Translations under genes and position numbers: made by a program
Part shown: piece after piece, positions 51,047 through 57,779 of the stretch
Layout: every line of letters begins with the position of its first letter
How positions within the stretch are numbered: the stretch's first letter is position 1
Notes under the pieces: generated by a model
The model's database searches: none
Told to the model about the DNA's origin: nothing
What the model saw: the letters and a program-made list of their open reading frames with translations, nothing else
DNA from: Verrucomicrobiales bacterium
Lineage (GTDB): Bacteria; Verrucomicrobiota; Verrucomicrobiia; Verrucomicrobiales; V1-33
NCBI GenBank assembly: GCA_947460575.1
Contig: CANHIJ010000006.1
Coordinates: forward strand, 1 to 57,779
Length of the DNA stretch: 57,779 bases
Reading direction: 5' to 3'

Positions 51047-51547
51047 ATGGAAACGCCTCTCCTCCGCCTCGCCCCTCCGTTCCTCTCCCCCCTCCTCGCC
51101 GCTCTCGCCCTCGGCTTGAACGCCTGCTCCACCTCCCCCCCTCCAGGCTCCGAAACCGCCCCCATCGGCCCCCCAATCCTCTCCGACGCCGCCCAACAAA
51201 CCGCCCTCCGCGGCCAGGTCAGCTTCTCCCAGCACGTCGCTCCCATCCTAGAAAATCGCTGCCTCCCCTGCCACAACGGCACCACCCTCATCGGCATCCT
51301 CGACCTCTCCAGCCGCCGCACCGCCTTCCTCCCCAGCCCCTCCGGACAACCCAGAATCGTCCCCGGCGACCCCGCCCGCAGCCTCCTCTTCCTCAACCCC
51401 AAGGCCGCCCACCACTCTTTCCACGCCATGCCCCCCGTCGGCAACCGCCTCACCGAGGGAGATTTAGCCGTCTTGCGCCGCTGGATCGCCCAAGGCGCTC
51501 CCTGGCCAGACGGCCCCGCCGGCGCCCTCGCCCCGCCTCCCTCCTAG
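51047..51547 (+). CDS. Cytochrome c-like lipoprotein
   Basis: 166 residues from the ATG at 51047; an in-frame GTG at 51032 would add five residues. A lipoprotein signal has its lipobox at LNAC (C27). A single heme motif CLPCH (C72-H76) follows FSQHVAPILENR, and a distal HAMPPVGNRL supplies the axial Met. The layout is that of a Planctomycete-type cytochrome domain (VPGDPARSLLF, LRRWIAQGAPWPDG). It probably carries electrons at the outer or inner membrane. It follows the FtsK gene by 56 bp but shows no functional link with it. Confidence 0.87.
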   Translation: METPLLRLAPPFLSPLLAALALGLNACSTSPPPGSETAPIGPPILSDAAQQTALRGQVSFSQHVAPILENRCLPCHNGTTLIGILDLSSRRTAFLPSPSGQPRIVPGDPARSLLFLNPKAAHHSFHAMPPVGNRLTEGDLAVLRRWIAQGAPWPDGPAGALAPPPS

Positions 51548-51714
51548 CCCCCTCCCTACCCACTCGCCACCAAGCCAACCCACCCGCAACCCCACACCGT
51601 TCTTTTGACCCAGCGCCTTACGTTGGTCCCCAGTGGATTGCAACTTTTTAGAGTAGCTATTTTGCGAATTTTCAGGCGCGCCAGATACTCCAAATTTAAT
51701 GGAAAATACTCCTT

Positions 51715-51742
51715 TTTTCAAAGTTATACTTTATGATATAAT
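51715..51742 (+). promoter_or_regulatory. Sigma70-like promoter for the chemotaxis-type signalling operon
   Basis: In an AT-rich island, TTTTCA (51715-51720) and a perfect TATAAT (51737-51742) are separated by 16 bp and lie 28 bp upstream of the CheB-CheR start. The rest of the 223-bp gap after the cytochrome gene holds nothing recognisable. Confidence 0.6.
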
Positions 51743-51770
51743 CGTCCCGTTTCCACTCCCATAGCTGTTG

Positions 51771-54734
51771 ATGAAAAAGGCCTCCTCTCCCCTCCCCAAG
51801 CCCCGCGCCGCCTCCCGCCTCGACAAACCTCAGTCCCCTCCCGCCTTCCCCATTGTCGGCCTGGGAGCCTCCGCCGGAGGCATCGAATCCGTCACTCAAC
51901 TCCTCGCCCAGCTCCCTCCGGACCTCCCCATGGGCCTCGTGCTCGTCCAACACCTCGACCCCGCTCACCCTAGCACCCTAGCGGAAGTTCTAGCTAAAAA
52001 AATCACCCTCCCCGTCTGCGAGGCCCGCAGCGGCATGAAGGTCCAACCAGGCCGCGTCTATGTAATCCCCCCCAACCGGCGCCTTGCCATCAGAAAAGCC
52101 ACCCTCCGCCTCAGCTCCCGCCCCTCAGGAGAGGCCGCCTTCAACCCCATCGACTACTTTTTCGCCTCCCTCGCCGCCGACCAAGGCCACCAGGCCATCG
52201 GCGTCGTCCTCTCCGGCACCGGCACCGACGGCACCCTCGGCCTCCAGGAAATCAACGAAGTCGGTGGCACCACCTTCGCCCAGGACGAAGCCTCCGCCCT
52301 CTTCCCCGGCATGCCCGCCAGCGCCGCCAACCAAGGCCATGCCAACTTTGTCCTCCCCCCAGAAGCCATCGCCGCCGAATTGGCCCGCCTCGCCCACTTG
52401 CCCCAGTCCCTCCTGCCCCCCTCCGACAAACTCCCCCCCCCAACCCTCAGCAACGAAGGCTTCGAACAAATCTGCACCCTCCTGCGCAATTCCGCCGGCA
52501 TCGACTTCACCCACTACAAACCTGCCACCCTGCAGCGCCGCATCAGCCGCCGCATGCTCCTCCAAAAAACCGAAAACCTTCCAGACTACATCCGCTTCCT
52601 CCGCGCCCACCCCGAGGAATTAAACGTCCTCTTTCAGGATATCCTCATCTGCGTCACCAAGTTTTTCCGCGACGCCAAGCTCTTCGAGTCCCTCAAAAAA
52701 CGCGTCTTTCCCAAAATAGTCAAAAACCGCCAGCCCAACGACCCCATCCGCCTCTGGGTTGCCGGCTGCTCCACCGGCGAGGAAGCCTACTCCCTCCTCA
52801 TCGCCCTCGTGGAATTCCTCGAAAAAGAAGGCCTCCGCTTCCCCATCCAACTCTTCGGCACCGACATCAACGAAACCGTCCTCCGCACCGCCCGCATCGG
52901 CCTCTATCCCGACAGCATCAAAGGCGATGTCTCCCCAGATCGCCTCCGCCGCTTCTTCACCGAAACCGACGCCGGCTTCCGCATCAATAAGCCCATCCGC
53001 GACAACTGCATGTTCGCCCGCCACAACCTCTTTGAGGATCCTCCCTTCTCCCACGTCGATCTCGTCAGCTGCCGCAACGTCCTCATCTACTTCGACGCCT
53101 CCCTCCAAAAACGGGTCATGCCCGTCCTCCACTACGCCCTCAAACCCCAGGGCCACCTCGTCCTCGGCACCGCCGAATCCGTCGGCGGCTTCGCCGACCT
53201 CTTCGCTATCACCGATACCAAATACCGCATCTACGAAAAAAAACTAACCCACCTCCGCCCCCTCGCCAACGCCGCCCACATCGCCAACAGCTTAGAGCGC
53301 GTCCCGGGCCACCGCCTCATCCAAACCCAGCCCAGCATCGACTCCGTCCTCAGCGAAGCCCGCAAACAAGCCGACGCCATCATCCTCAGCCAGTTCGCCC
53401 CCGCCGGCGTCGTCGTCAACTCCCGCATGGAAATCCTCCAGTTCCGCGGCCGCACCAGCCCCTACCTCGAAAACGCCCCCGGCGAAGCCTCCCTCAACCT
53501 CCTCAAAATGGCTCGCCAAAGCCTCGCCGTCGACCTCCGCCCCCTCTTCGCCAAAGCCGCCCTCCACAAAATCCCCGTCTCCAAAGAGCACGTCCCGCTC
53601 CGCTATCACAGCCAACACCTCTCCGTCAATCTCCGCGTCGTCCCCATCGTCCTCGCCAGCTTCCCCGAACCCTTCTTCCTCGTCATCTTCGAACAACAAG
53701 CCCCTCCAGCCACCGCCCAACTCAAATCCCCCCAGCGCCACTCCACCCCTCAGCGCGAACTCGCCACCCTCAAGGAAGAACTCGCCTCCACCAAACTCTC
53801 CCTCCAATGCATCATCTCAGAACAAGAAGCTTCTAACGAAGAACTCCGCGCCGCCAACGAAGAAATCCTCTCCAGCAACGAGGAACTCTACAGCACCAAC
53901 GAAGAAATGGAGACCGCCACCGAGGAGCTCCAGTCCACTAACGAAGAACTCATCACCCTCAACGAAGAACTCCAAAACCGAAACCTCGAACTCCAAGAAC
54001 TCAGCGATGACATGGTCAACCTCTTCGGCACCGTCGACCTCTCCATCATCATGCTCAGCGACGACCTCCGCATCCGCCGCTTCACCCCCAAGGCCGTCAA
54101 ACTCCTCAATATCCTCCCCAGCGATATCGGACGCCCCATCTCCGACCTCAAAATCAAACTCCTCCTCCCCAACCTCCTCGACCTCATCCACGGCGTCCTC
54201 GATACCCTCACCGCCACCGAACTCGACGTCCAAGACTCCGACCACCGCTGGTTCTCCCTCCGCATCCGCCCCTACAAAACTGCCGACAATCGCATCAACG
54301 GCGTCGTCATCACCCTCCAGGACGTCGACGTCCTCAAAAAAACCCTAGCCGAATCCCAGGCCGCCCGCAACTTCGCCGAAGCCATCGTCTCCACCGTGCG
54401 CGAGCCCCTCGTCATCCTCGACGGCGATCTCCACGTCAAACTCGCCAACCACAGCTTCTACCGCTTCTTCCAGTCCAAACCAGACAAAACCGAAGGCCTC
54501 CCCTTCCAAGACCTCGCCGACGGAGCCTGGTCCAACCCCGCCCTCCTCCAACTCCTCCTCAAGGTCCTACCCGATAAGTCCACCTTCGAAAACTTCCGCC
54601 TCGCCCAGGATTTCCCCCGCATCGGCCCTAAAATCCTGCTCCTCAACGGCCGCCGCATCGCCCCCGGCCCCGGCCAGCCCAACCTCATCCTCCTCTCCAT
54701 GGAGGACATCTCCGCCAAATCCTCCCCGCCATGA
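51771..54734 (+). CDS. CheB-CheR-PAS fusion signalling protein
   Basis: 987 residues from the ATG at 51771 (an upstream TTG would add one). Domains: CheB methylesterase (about 28-215) with GLGASAGGIESV, LVQHLDPAHPS and the active-site Asp in SGTGTDGTLGL, but no receiver domain; CheR methyltransferase (about 230-500) with SAM-binding WVAGCSTGEEAYSLL and SCRNVLIYFD; a PAS-like linker; a long NEEL-repeat coiled coil (about 665-745, LRAANEEILSSNEELYSTNE); and two PAS domains (about 750-985). In this fusion family the methylation machinery is thought to feed a two-component pathway rather than classical chemotaxis. The stop overlaps the kinase start (ATGA). Confidence 0.93.
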   Translation: MKKASSPLPKPRAASRLDKPQSPPAFPIVGLGASAGGIESVTQLLAQLPPDLPMGLVLVQHLDPAHPSTLAEVLAKKITLPVCEARSGMKVQPGRVYVIPPNRRLAIRKATLRLSSRPSGEAAFNPIDYFFASLAADQGHQAIGVVLSGTGTDGTLGLQEINEVGGTTFAQDEASALFPGMPASAANQGHANFVLPPEAIAAELARLAHLPQSLLPPSDKLPPPTLSNEGFEQICTLLRNSAGIDFTHYKPATLQRRISRRMLLQKTENLPDYIRFLRAHPEELNVLFQDILICVTKFFRDAKLFESLKKRVFPKIVKNRQPNDPIRLWVAGCSTGEEAYSLLIALVEFLEKEGLRFPIQLFGTDINETVLRTARIGLYPDSIKGDVSPDRLRRFFTETDAGFRINKPIRDNCMFARHNLFEDPPFSHVDLVSCRNVLIYFDASLQKRVMPVLHYALKPQGHLVLGTAESVGGFADLFAITDTKYRIYEKKLTHLRPLANAAHIANSLERVPGHRLIQTQPSIDSVLSEARKQADAIILSQFAPAGVVVNSRMEILQFRGRTSPYLENAPGEASLNLLKMARQSLAVDLRPLFAKAALHKIPVSKEHVPLRYHSQHLSVNLRVVPIVLASFPEPFFLVIFEQQAPPATAQLKSPQRHSTPQRELATLKEELASTKLSLQCIISEQEASNEELRAANEEILSSNEELYSTNEEMETATEELQSTNEELITLNEELQNRNLELQELSDDMVNLFGTVDLSIIMLSDDLRIRRFTPKAVKLLNILPSDIGRPISDLKIKLLLPNLLDLIHGVLDTLTATELDVQDSDHRWFSLRIRPYKTADNRINGVVITLQDVDVLKKTLAESQAARNFAEAIVSTVREPLVILDGDLHVKLANHSFYRFFQSKPDKTEGLPFQDLADGAWSNPALLQLLLKVLPDKSTFENFRLAQDFPRIGPKILLLNGRRIAPGPGQPNLILLSMEDISAKSSPP

Positions 54735-57517
54735 CGCCCTCCCCAGCTCCCCTCGGCGACTCCGCCTCCCTAGCGGAACAAATGCAGGAACAACAACACC
54801 TCCTCGAGTTGCAAAATGAACAACTCCGCTCCGCCCACCAAGAACTCGAGGCCTCCCAACACCGCTACGCCGACCTCTACGACCTCGCCCCCGTCGGTTT
54901 CCTCACCCTCGACCGCCAAGGCTGCATCCGCGAAATCAACCAAACCGCCACTCAACTCCTCGGCTGGCCCTCTGCCCACCTCCTCGGCCGCCCCCTCCTC
55001 CCCCACATCGCCCCCCCAGACCGCAAAGCTTTCCTCAAACACCTCTGGGACGCCCGCCACCGCGACGCCCAACAACTCACCTCCCTCCAGTTGCTCGACC
55101 ACCAAGGCCAAACCCGCCAAGTCCAACTCGCCACCAGCCGCTCCCGCGATGCCTCCAACCGCCCCACCTGGTGCCGCACCGCCATCTTCGACATCTCCCA
55201 ACAACACCAAGCCGAACAAGCCCTCTCCGCTATCCAAACCAAGTTCCGCCTCATGGCCGAAAATATCGGCGAAATCATCTGGTTCATGTCCGCCAACCCC
55301 ATCCGCATCACCTACATCAACCCCGCTTTCGAACGCCTTTGGGGCATCTCCGCAGAACAACTCTACACCGACCTCACCCTCTGGGAAACCCCTATCCACC
55401 CCGACGACCTCCTAACTGTTCGCGCCGCCTTCAAAGCCTGGATCGAGGGCGCCACCCCAGACTTCCAGATCGATTACCGCATCATGACCCGCCACGGCAC
55501 CCTCGCCTGGCTCTCCGTGCGCGGCATCGTCATCGGCTACGAAAACGGCCGCCCCGCCCACTTCTGCGGCATCTCCAGCGACATCACCAACCGCAAAAAT
55601 GCCGACCAGCGCTTCCGCAACCTCATGGAAGCCGCCCCCGACGCCATCCTCATCACCGACCCCCAAGGCCTCATCCAACTCGTTAATATCCAAGCCCTCC
55701 GCCTCTTCGGATACGAACGCAGCGAACTCATCGGCCAACCCATGGACCGCCTCGTCCCCGAAGCCGCCCGCGCTCTCCAGTCCCAACACCGCGCCGCCTT
55801 CGCCGCCAACCCCCGCAGCCAAGACCTCCTCGACCAACGCTTCGAACTCCCAGGCCTCCGCAGCAATGGCTCCCAATTCCCCTCCGAAGTCGCCCTCAGC
55901 CCCCTCCACACCCAAGACGGCCTCCTCACCATCCACTCCATCCGCGATATCACCGAGCGCAAACGCGCCGAAGCCAAATTCCGCGGCCTCCTCGAATCCG
56001 CCCCAGACGCCATGATTATCGTCAACCAACGCGGCCTCATCGAACTCGTCAACGCCCAAGCCGTCACCCTCTTCGGCTACTCCCGCCAAGAATTGCTCGG
56101 CCTCCCCCTCGAAAACCTCGTCCCCAAACGCCTCCGCCAAGCTCACCTCCAACACCGCAACCATTACCACGCCGACCCCCAACCCCGCCGCATGGGCCTC
56201 GGCAGTCAAGACCTCCTCGCCCTCCGCAAAGATGGCTCCGAATTCCCCACCGAAATCAACCTCAGCCCCCTCGAAACCGACCGCGGGACCCTCTACATCA
56301 GCTCCGTCCGCGACGTCACCGAACGCCGCCTCATCGAACGCCGCCTCCGCGACGCCCAACTCCTCGCCCAATCCACCCTCGAAGCCACCCCCGCCAGCCT
56401 CGGCGTCCTCAACCACCTCGGCACCGTCATCAGCACCAACCAATCCTGGGACAAATTGACCGCCACCCCCTGCTCCGCTTCCCAGTGCCCACCCCTCGGC
56501 ACCAACTACCTCGACTCCTGCCGCGCCTCCGGCTCCCCCGAAGCCGCCCACTTCGCCGACGCCATCCACCGCGTCATCCATGGCATCATCGAAAACTTCT
56601 CCATGGAATACAGCTGCCATACCCCAGACCAAAACCGCTGGTTCGTCGGCTACATCACCCCTTTCTCCGGCCCTCCCCCCCACTCCGTCGTCGTCGCCCA
56701 CGTCGATATCTCCCAGCGCAAACAAGCCGAACAACTCATCTCCCAACTCAACGCCAAACTCGAGTCCCGCGTCGCCCAGCGCACCGCCGAACTCCTCCTC
56801 GCCAACCAACAACTCCACCTCCAAATCGACGAACGCCTCCGCCTCGAAGAGGAAATCCTCGAAGTCAGCGAGCGCGAACAACAGCGCATCGGCCGCGACT
56901 TGCACGACGACCTCGGCCAACAACTCGCCGCCGCGAGCATGATGTGTGCCGTTCACGTCAAAAACCTAGCCAAACGCGGCGACCCCGAAATCGCCGCCGC
57001 TACCCGCATCACCGAACTCCTCAAAAAATCCGTCTCCCTCACCAGAGGCCTCGCCCGCGGCCTCCACCCCGTCGCCCCCGAACCCGGCGGCCTCGTCTCC
57101 GCCCTCCGCGACCTCGTCGCCCGCAGCGCCGAAATGTTCCAAATCTCCTGCCGCCTCATCTGCCCCAAACCCGTCACCCTCGACAACAATACCACCGCCA
57201 CCCACCTCTATCGCATCGCCCAGGAAGCCCTCAGCAATAGCGTCAAACACGGCCAAGCTAAGGAAGTAGTTATCGAACTCTCCTCCAACAAACACCAACT
57301 CGTCCTCTCCCTCCGCGATAATGGTTCCGGCCTCCCCCCCCAACCCTCCTCCCACCTCGGCATGGGCCGTCGCATCATGCACTACCGCTGCGATATGATC
57401 GGCGCCACCCTCAGCATCCAAAATAACCCCTCCGGCCCCGGCACCATCCTCTCCTGCTCCCTCCCACACCAGCCCAAACGCCACCCCAAACGGCCCCATG
57501 CCCCCCCAGCATCCTAG
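54731..57517 (+). CDS. Multi-PAS sensor histidine kinase (HisKA_3 / NarL-type)
   Basis: 928 residues. It starts with a short coiled coil (QMQEQQHLLELQNEQLRSAH), then about five PAS domains between residues 45 and 650 (YADLYDLAPVGFLTLDRQG, ITYINPAFERLWGI, MEAAPDAILITDPQGLIQ, LLESAPDAMIIVNQRGLIE). A coiled coil leads to a HisKA_3 dimerisation domain with phospho-acceptor His725 (IGRDLHDDLGQQLAA) and a HATPase_c domain (N box EALSNSVKHGQ, G1 DNGSGL, G2 GMGRRI). No membrane helix is seen, so it is cytosolic. The third and fourth PAS are similar enough to be a recent duplication. It is coupled to CheB-CheR upstream and overlaps the response regulator by 20 bp. Confidence 0.93.
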   Translation: MTPSPAPLGDSASLAEQMQEQQHLLELQNEQLRSAHQELEASQHRYADLYDLAPVGFLTLDRQGCIREINQTATQLLGWPSAHLLGRPLLPHIAPPDRKAFLKHLWDARHRDAQQLTSLQLLDHQGQTRQVQLATSRSRDASNRPTWCRTAIFDISQQHQAEQALSAIQTKFRLMAENIGEIIWFMSANPIRITYINPAFERLWGISAEQLYTDLTLWETPIHPDDLLTVRAAFKAWIEGATPDFQIDYRIMTRHGTLAWLSVRGIVIGYENGRPAHFCGISSDITNRKNADQRFRNLMEAAPDAILITDPQGLIQLVNIQALRLFGYERSELIGQPMDRLVPEAARALQSQHRAAFAANPRSQDLLDQRFELPGLRSNGSQFPSEVALSPLHTQDGLLTIHSIRDITERKRAEAKFRGLLESAPDAMIIVNQRGLIELVNAQAVTLFGYSRQELLGLPLENLVPKRLRQAHLQHRNHYHADPQPRRMGLGSQDLLALRKDGSEFPTEINLSPLETDRGTLYISSVRDVTERRLIERRLRDAQLLAQSTLEATPASLGVLNHLGTVISTNQSWDKLTATPCSASQCPPLGTNYLDSCRASGSPEAAHFADAIHRVIHGIIENFSMEYSCHTPDQNRWFVGYITPFSGPPPHSVVVAHVDISQRKQAEQLISQLNAKLESRVAQRTAELLLANQQLHLQIDERLRLEEEILEVSEREQQRIGRDLHDDLGQQLAAASMMCAVHVKNLAKRGDPEIAAATRITELLKKSVSLTRGLARGLHPVAPEPGGLVSALRDLVARSAEMFQISCRLICPKPVTLDNNTTATHLYRIAQEALSNSVKHGQAKEVVIELSSNKHQLVLSLRDNGSGLPPQPSSHLGMGRRIMHYRCDMIGATLSIQNNPSGPGTILSCSLPHQPKRHPKRPHAPPAS

Positions 57518-57779
57518 CTCCCCACCGCTCGCCGCCCCCAAATCCGTCTTCCTCGTCGATGACCACCCCGTCTTCCTCGAAGGCCTCAGCAGCATTTTGA
57601 GCCAAGTCCCCGGCCTCCTCATCTGCGGCAAAGCCGACTGCGCTCCCCAGGCCCTCGACGAAATCCTCCGCCTCTCCCCAGACCTCGTCCTCATGGACAT
57701 CAGCCTCCCCGGCAAAAGCGGCCTCGAACTCCTCCAAGAACTCATCGCCATCGCCCCATCCTCCGCCGTCCTCGTCATC
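57498..57779 (+). CDS. Response regulator (NarL/LuxR type), truncated by window end
   Basis: 94 residues are visible from the ATG at 57498, which lies 20 bp inside the kinase gene. After a 14-residue Pro-rich start the receiver domain shows KSVFLVDDHPVFLEGL with the acidic pair, and the phospho-acceptor Asp in PDLVLMDISLPGKSGLELL. The HisKA_3 partner upstream predicts a C-terminal LuxR-type DNA-binding domain beyond the window, which cannot be seen here. Confidence 0.9.
   Translation, partial: MPPQHPSSPPLAAPKSVFLVDDHPVFLEGLSSILSQVPGLLICGKADCAPQALDEILRLSPDLVLMDISLPGKSGLELLQELIAIAPSSAVLVI

Noticed and set aside
55412..56956. 514-residue open frame on the minus strand under the histidine kinase
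   Set aside because: Shadow of the PAS domains, composed mostly of G, V, E, A and D, with no recognisable fold.
1..57779. CRISPR arrays, rRNA genes, complete insertion sequences, prophage
   Set aside because: No regularly spaced repeats, rRNA motifs, recognised transposase or phage structural genes were seen on either strand.

Overview
The window is high-GC bacterial DNA with short intergenic gaps. The gene families point to the PVC superphylum, most probably Verrucomicrobiota: two DUF1549/DUF1553 (PSD1) plus DUF1501 gene pairs, a PVC-type heme-binding propeller protein, tandem DUF1080 proteins, a giant lamin-tail/CotH protein, Planctomycete-type cytochrome modules and PQQ-like propellers. 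This placement is inferred from family content; no rRNA is present. Start codons are almost never preceded by a Shine-Dalgarno sequence. Leaders are mostly pyrimidine-rich.

Layout. 1-1.3 kb: the truncated start of a formylglycine-generating-enzyme-like (SUMF1) protein and a decayed or unrecognised reading frame, in a codon style unlike the rest. This stretch ends near a tRNA-Gly(CCC) gene (minus). 1.7-12.7 kb (minus): a likely five-gene operon read from 12671 down: membrane diheme/LRR protein, propeller/LamG lipoprotein, PSD1 cytochrome protein, DUF1501 Tat protein, and an iron-sulfur L-serine dehydratase. 12.8-21.4 kb (plus): housekeeping and transport genes (heptose-7-phosphate kinase, pth, rpsF, ssb, MFS exporter, ABC exporter), then an esterase and two DUF1080 glycoside-processing proteins. 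21.4-24.2 kb (minus): FtsX-type permease, YlbF-family protein and sugar isomerase/epimerase. 24.3-25.1 kb (plus): an archaeal-type 4-phosphopantoate--beta-alanine ligase. 25.1-30.3 kb (minus): a 1735-residue CotH/lamin-tail exoprotein. 30.4-34.3 kb: GYF/RDD membrane protein, a small conserved-looking protein, a WYL regulator and a PQQ propeller with inserted EF-hands. 34.4-39.1 kb (plus): a GntR/FCD regulator, with a perfect 12-bp palindrome in its leader, translationally coupled to a second DUF1549/DUF1553-DUF1501 pair. 39.1-45.8 kb (minus): PQQ propeller, SGNH-like protein, PVC heme protein and dihydrofolate reductase.

46.1-51.0 kb (plus) holds the most interesting locus. A tight four-gene operon encodes a WXG100-like protein, a coiled-coil protein, a second and shorter protein with the same W-x-D-x5-F-x3-F spacing, and a 1294-residue membrane FtsK/SpoIIIE ATPase. 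The ATPase has three tandem FtsK-like modules, and only the middle one keeps Walker A and B. This resembles a minimal type VII (ESX/Yuk-like) secretion core outside the Gram-positive bacteria.

51.0-57.8 kb (plus): a cytochrome c lipoprotein, then an overlapping signalling operon: a CheB-CheR-PAS fusion, a multi-PAS HisKA_3 histidine kinase, and a response regulator cut by the window end. No CRISPR array, rRNA, complete insertion sequence or prophage was seen.
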